From positions 1 through 15,453 of the forward strand of contig CAKRNI010000044.1 of NCBI GenBank assembly GCA_934370915.1: a DNA stretch of 15,453 bases, in the 5' to 3' direction. The position numbers and the translations under genes are program-made. Under the pieces are notes generated by a model. The model did not search any database. It was not told the origin of the DNA and saw only the letters and a list, made by a program, of their open reading frames with translations. Positions 13,403-15,453 of this stretch are shown here, in pieces. Origin of the DNA: an uncultured Lachnospiraceae bacterium. Lineage in GTDB: Bacteria; Bacillota; Clostridia; Lachnospirales; Lachnospiraceae. Every line of letters begins with the position of its first letter. Within the stretch, counting starts at the first letter, position 1.

Positions 13403-13655
13403 GTGCCTGAATATGCCGAAATTTTTGCGAGAAGGGAGATCCGCTGTACGTTCTGTTTTCTTCCGCTTTGTTTTAAAAATTCGTAAGGGAAAAGAAATGG
13501 ATTCCCCGAAGCATCTGCGGTAAGATAAGGTTATAAAAAGAAATAGTCCTGATACAGGAAAATTCCGGCTGCAAAGGGAAGCAGAACGTGAATGCCGCAT
13601 GTATGCGGTAAATAAAATCAAACGGTTATAAAAATTGATAAAGGAAGGGAAAAGT
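13403..13655 (+). other. Gap between ohyA terminator and the lipoprotein gene
   Basis: No gene is visible here. The stretch has two small hairpins before the ribosome binding site: CTGC/GCAG (13569-13584) and TGCCGCA/TGCGGTA (13593-13610, one G-U). The word GGTTATAAAAA occurs twice (13529-13539 and 13624-13634), each containing TATAAA, but no good -35 box stands at the right distance, so the lipoprotein promoter is not located. Confidence 0.4.
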
Positions 13656-15293
13656 ATGAGAAAATATGGATTATATCTTCTGATCGCAGTGAGTCTCATG
13701 ACCGGCTGCCAGAAAAAAGATACAGTGGCGGTGGATACAGCGGCGGAGACGACGCAGGAGAGCAGGGAGACAGAATCCACAGCGGAGCGTGGACCGGAGA
13801 GTGCGGTGGAGAGCATATCGGGCATTGATCAAAACGGGAATACGGGCGCGGATGCCCAGACGGACCGCTTCGCCCTGATCCCTATCGCAGTAAGCGGGAA
13901 ATATGACGGGGAATGGGATGACTCGGACCAGACCCCGATCATCACATCGCGCTGTGACAAGGTCTACGTCCAGGGGGACGGATATGACGCGCTGAAGCAG
14001 TCGCTCATTTCCCTGAACAAAAAGCTGGTCAGCCAGAATAAAGAGGAGTATGCCTCCTACAAAAAAGAAGCTGAGGATATGCGGAACAATTACCCGGATA
14101 TGAAGCAGTCATATGTCTGTAATTATGAATTCAATCCAGTCCGCTTCGATCATACGGTCGTCAGTGTGTACTGGCTGAAATATTATGATCTGGGAGGTGC
14201 GCATCCAAGCTCTGTGACGGAATACCACAATTTCGATACGCAGACGGGAAAAGAGCTGGAACTCGGCGATGTGGTAAAAGATCTTCCGGGATTCCGAAAA
14301 TATGTGAAGGAGGAGCTTTCTGAGCAGAAGGAGGAGAAAGGATTATTCGATGATTATGAAACGACCGTGGACAGTCTGTTTGCGGGGACAGATGGATATG
14401 GGCCACTGGAATGGTGCATCACAAAAACAGGTGTGTGCATTCATTTTGATCAGTATGTTATCGCCTCATATGCGGCAGGAGCTGTTGAGGTGGAGGTTCC
14501 GTTCGCCGGAAATGAAGCGATGTTCCGGACAGACTATATAGGGAAAAATTCAGAAGGCTGGGCAAAAAAGACCAGTTCCTGGGAGACTGTGACGTATGAG
14601 CAGGGGGAAACCGATACCTCTGTGAGATATCATTTTGATGATGCTGCAGACGGGTATGACACGAGAAATATCACGATTGAGCGGGAACAGGGCGGAAATA
14701 AGGAAGAATTCACGATGGAGCTTTATGGACAGCCCCAGGGAGGCTGGGTCGTCATGACAGATGACGGGCACCCATATCTCTACACGGAGATCCAGAGCGA
14801 GAATGACTGGAGAACCATGGAAGTCTTTGATCTGAAGGGAGAAAAGATCCGTCATGTTGGTACATCGAATGACAGTCCTCATGGCGCCCTGTTAAATGAT
14901 CCGGATGGATTTTACCTTACTCGCAGGGTAGATGCTCTGGGTACATATGACGCTTACCGGAAATTCCATGTGGGTGAGAGCGGAATGCCGGTGGCAGAGA
15001 ACGAGGTGTATACAAAAGTCAATGTCTGCGACTCGAAGGAGGATGAGACGGCTCTGGTATCCACGAGGGAGCTTCCGGTGACGGTCTTTGACGGGAACGG
15101 GAAAGAAGAAAAGCTTCCGGCAGGAACCGAGTATTATGTCCGGGCGACGGATCTGGAAAGCTTTGTGGACATGGAGCTCTCCGATGGACGGAAATGCCGG
15201 CTGGATGTGAAGCGGTCGGATAAAGGCTGGGGCTTTTTGATCGATGGGGAAGAAGAGGAGAACTGCTTTGAATTTATTCCATATGCGGGATAG
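13656..15293 (+). CDS. Lipoprotein with DUF4163/DUF3298 (RsiV-like) region
   Basis: The N-terminus is a lipoprotein signal: basic MRKYG, hydrophobic LYLLIAVSLM, and lipobox MTGC with Cys18 as the lipidation site. A low-complexity Glu/Thr/Ser linker follows (20-70). Residues about 80-195 look like DUF4163 (tyrosine-rich, FDHTVVSVYWLKYYDLGGAHPSS), and about 190-285 like DUF3298, with FDTQTGKELELGDVV and ITKTGVCIHFDQYVIASYAAGAVEVEVPF. That pair also forms the outer part of the anti-sigma factor RsiV, which senses lysozyme, but here it is lipid-anchored with no cytoplasmic domain. Residues 300-545 appear strand-rich and are not recognised. ATG 13656 has AAGGAAGGG at spacing about 6; a frame extension to TTG 13635 was rejected because it would bury the signal peptide. 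A total of 545 residues. No clear terminator follows. Confidence 0.8.
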   Translation: MRKYGLYLLIAVSLMTGCQKKDTVAVDTAAETTQESRETESTAERGPESAVESISGIDQNGNTGADAQTDRFALIPIAVSGKYDGEWDDSDQTPIITSRCDKVYVQGDGYDALKQSLISLNKKLVSQNKEEYASYKKEAEDMRNNYPDMKQSYVCNYEFNPVRFDHTVVSVYWLKYYDLGGAHPSSVTEYHNFDTQTGKELELGDVVKDLPGFRKYVKEELSEQKEEKGLFDDYETTVDSLFAGTDGYGPLEWCITKTGVCIHFDQYVIASYAAGAVEVEVPFAGNEAMFRTDYIGKNSEGWAKKTSSWETVTYEQGETDTSVRYHFDDAADGYDTRNITIEREQGGNKEEFTMELYGQPQGGWVVMTDDGHPYLYTEIQSENDWRTMEVFDLKGEKIRHVGTSNDSPHGALLNDPDGFYLTRRVDALGTYDAYRKFHVGESGMPVAENEVYTKVNVCDSKEDETALVSTRELPVTVFDGNGKEEKLPAGTEYYVRATDLESFVDMELSDGRKCRLDVKRSDKGWGFLIDGEEEENCFEFIPYAG

Positions 15294-15310
15294 AAAAATG
15301 TCGAAATGCA

Positions 15311-15338
15311 TTGACAAACCTCGTCCTCATGTTAAAAT
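15311..15338 (+). promoter_or_regulatory. Sigma-A promoter for the transaldolase-like gene
   Basis: TTGACA (15311-15316, perfect) and TAAAAT (15333-15338, 5 of 6) are separated by 16 bp. It begins only 18 bp after the lipoprotein stop codon. Confidence 0.7.
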
Positions 15339-15356
15339 GGTTTTATATGGCGATTT

Positions 15357-15383
15357 GTAACTGCGGATTTACCGGACAGTTAC
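15357..15383 (+). other. Leader hairpin upstream of the transaldolase-like gene
   Basis: GTAACTG (15357-15363) and CAGTTAC (15377-15383) are perfect inverted copies, and the inner CGG (15364-15366) pairs with CCG (15372-15374) around ATTTA, leaving a GA bulge. It sits in the leader between the predicted start point (about 15345) and the ribosome binding site, so it may be an operator or an mRNA-stabilising hairpin. Confidence 0.5.
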
Positions 15384-15412
15384 GATTATTTGAAATACAG
15401 GAGGGGGAACCA

Positions 15413-15453
15413 ATGAAATTTTTCATTGATACAGCCAATGTGGATGAGATCCG
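15413..15453 (+). CDS. Transaldolase / fructose-6-phosphate aldolase (3' end missing)
   Basis: Only the first 14 codons are present, reading MKFFIDTANVDEIR. This is the conserved opening of the small transaldolase/fructose-6-phosphate aldolase family, where the Asp of FIDTAN belongs to the active site. The ATG has an unusually strong AGGAGGGGG (15399-15407) at spacing 5. Family members of this type either move a dihydroxyacetone unit in the non-oxidative pentose pathway or cleave fructose 6-phosphate; the fragment cannot separate these. Confidence 0.75.
   Translation, partial: MKFFIDTANVDEI

Noticed and set aside
13529..13634. Repeated GGTTATAAAAA as twin promoters or a direct-repeat operator
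   Set aside because: An 11-bp AT-rich match 95 bp apart with no -35 boxes at proper distance is within chance.
13635..13655. Seven-residue extension of the lipoprotein from TTG 13635
   Set aside because: It would include the ribosome binding site AAGGAAGGG and lengthen the signal peptide abnormally.

Overview
The window looks like a chromosomal segment of an anaerobic, Gram-positive Firmicute, most likely a gut Lachnospiraceae-type clostridium. The indications are moderate G+C, strong AGGAGG-type ribosome binding sites, SpoIID- and SleB-type cell-wall proteins, a PPi-type phosphofructokinase, a Firmicute-like 6S RNA candidate and intrinsic terminators after most genes. No phage, transposase, CRISPR array, tRNA or rRNA was seen. 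The exact species cannot be named from the sequence.

Layout. (1) 1-2631: an ABC importer operon. It holds the 3' part of a substrate-binding protein, a GTG-started permease and an overlapping ATPase, arranged like the TrpXYZ-type amino-acid importers, and ends in a bipartite terminator. (2) 2835-3335: a YbaK-type Cys-tRNA deacylase. (3) 3635-4504: an exported SleB-type cell-wall hydrolase with a Glu/Thr linker, behind a perfect-hexamer promoter and two 16-bp direct repeats. (4) 4696-5358: a HAD phosphatase with its own promoter. (5) 5413-5678: a promoter, a structured RNA and a terminator without a credible protein, best read as 6S RNA. (6) 5853-9497: a two-gene unit of an AI-2E-family membrane protein and a 766-residue SpoIID/LytB-domain protein. 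(7) 9553-10767, minus strand: a stand-alone PPi-type phosphofructokinase, convergent with region 6. (8) 10768-11347: a 580-bp non-coding stretch with the pfp promoter, an orphan terminator, a dense set of nested inverted repeats, and the promoter and probable operator of the next gene. (9) 11348-13318: an oleate hydratase carrying an extra N-terminal hydrophobic segment. (10) 13656-15293: a lipoprotein with DUF4163/DUF3298-like (RsiV-type) sequence. (11) 15413-end: the start of a transaldolase/fructose-6-phosphate aldolase gene.

Most of the genes are ordinary housekeeping genes in short, separately promoted units; only regions 1 and 6 look like true operons. Several proteins act at the envelope: the importer, the hydrolase, the AI-2E/SpoIID pair and the lipoprotein. 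The most open points are non-coding: the orphan terminator and nested inverted-repeat block at 11049-11225, the palindrome just after the ohyA start point, and the direct repeats before the cell-wall hydrolase. I saw no clear multi-gene novel system. For four genes the longest open frame over-extends the protein, and I give corrected starts with reasons.
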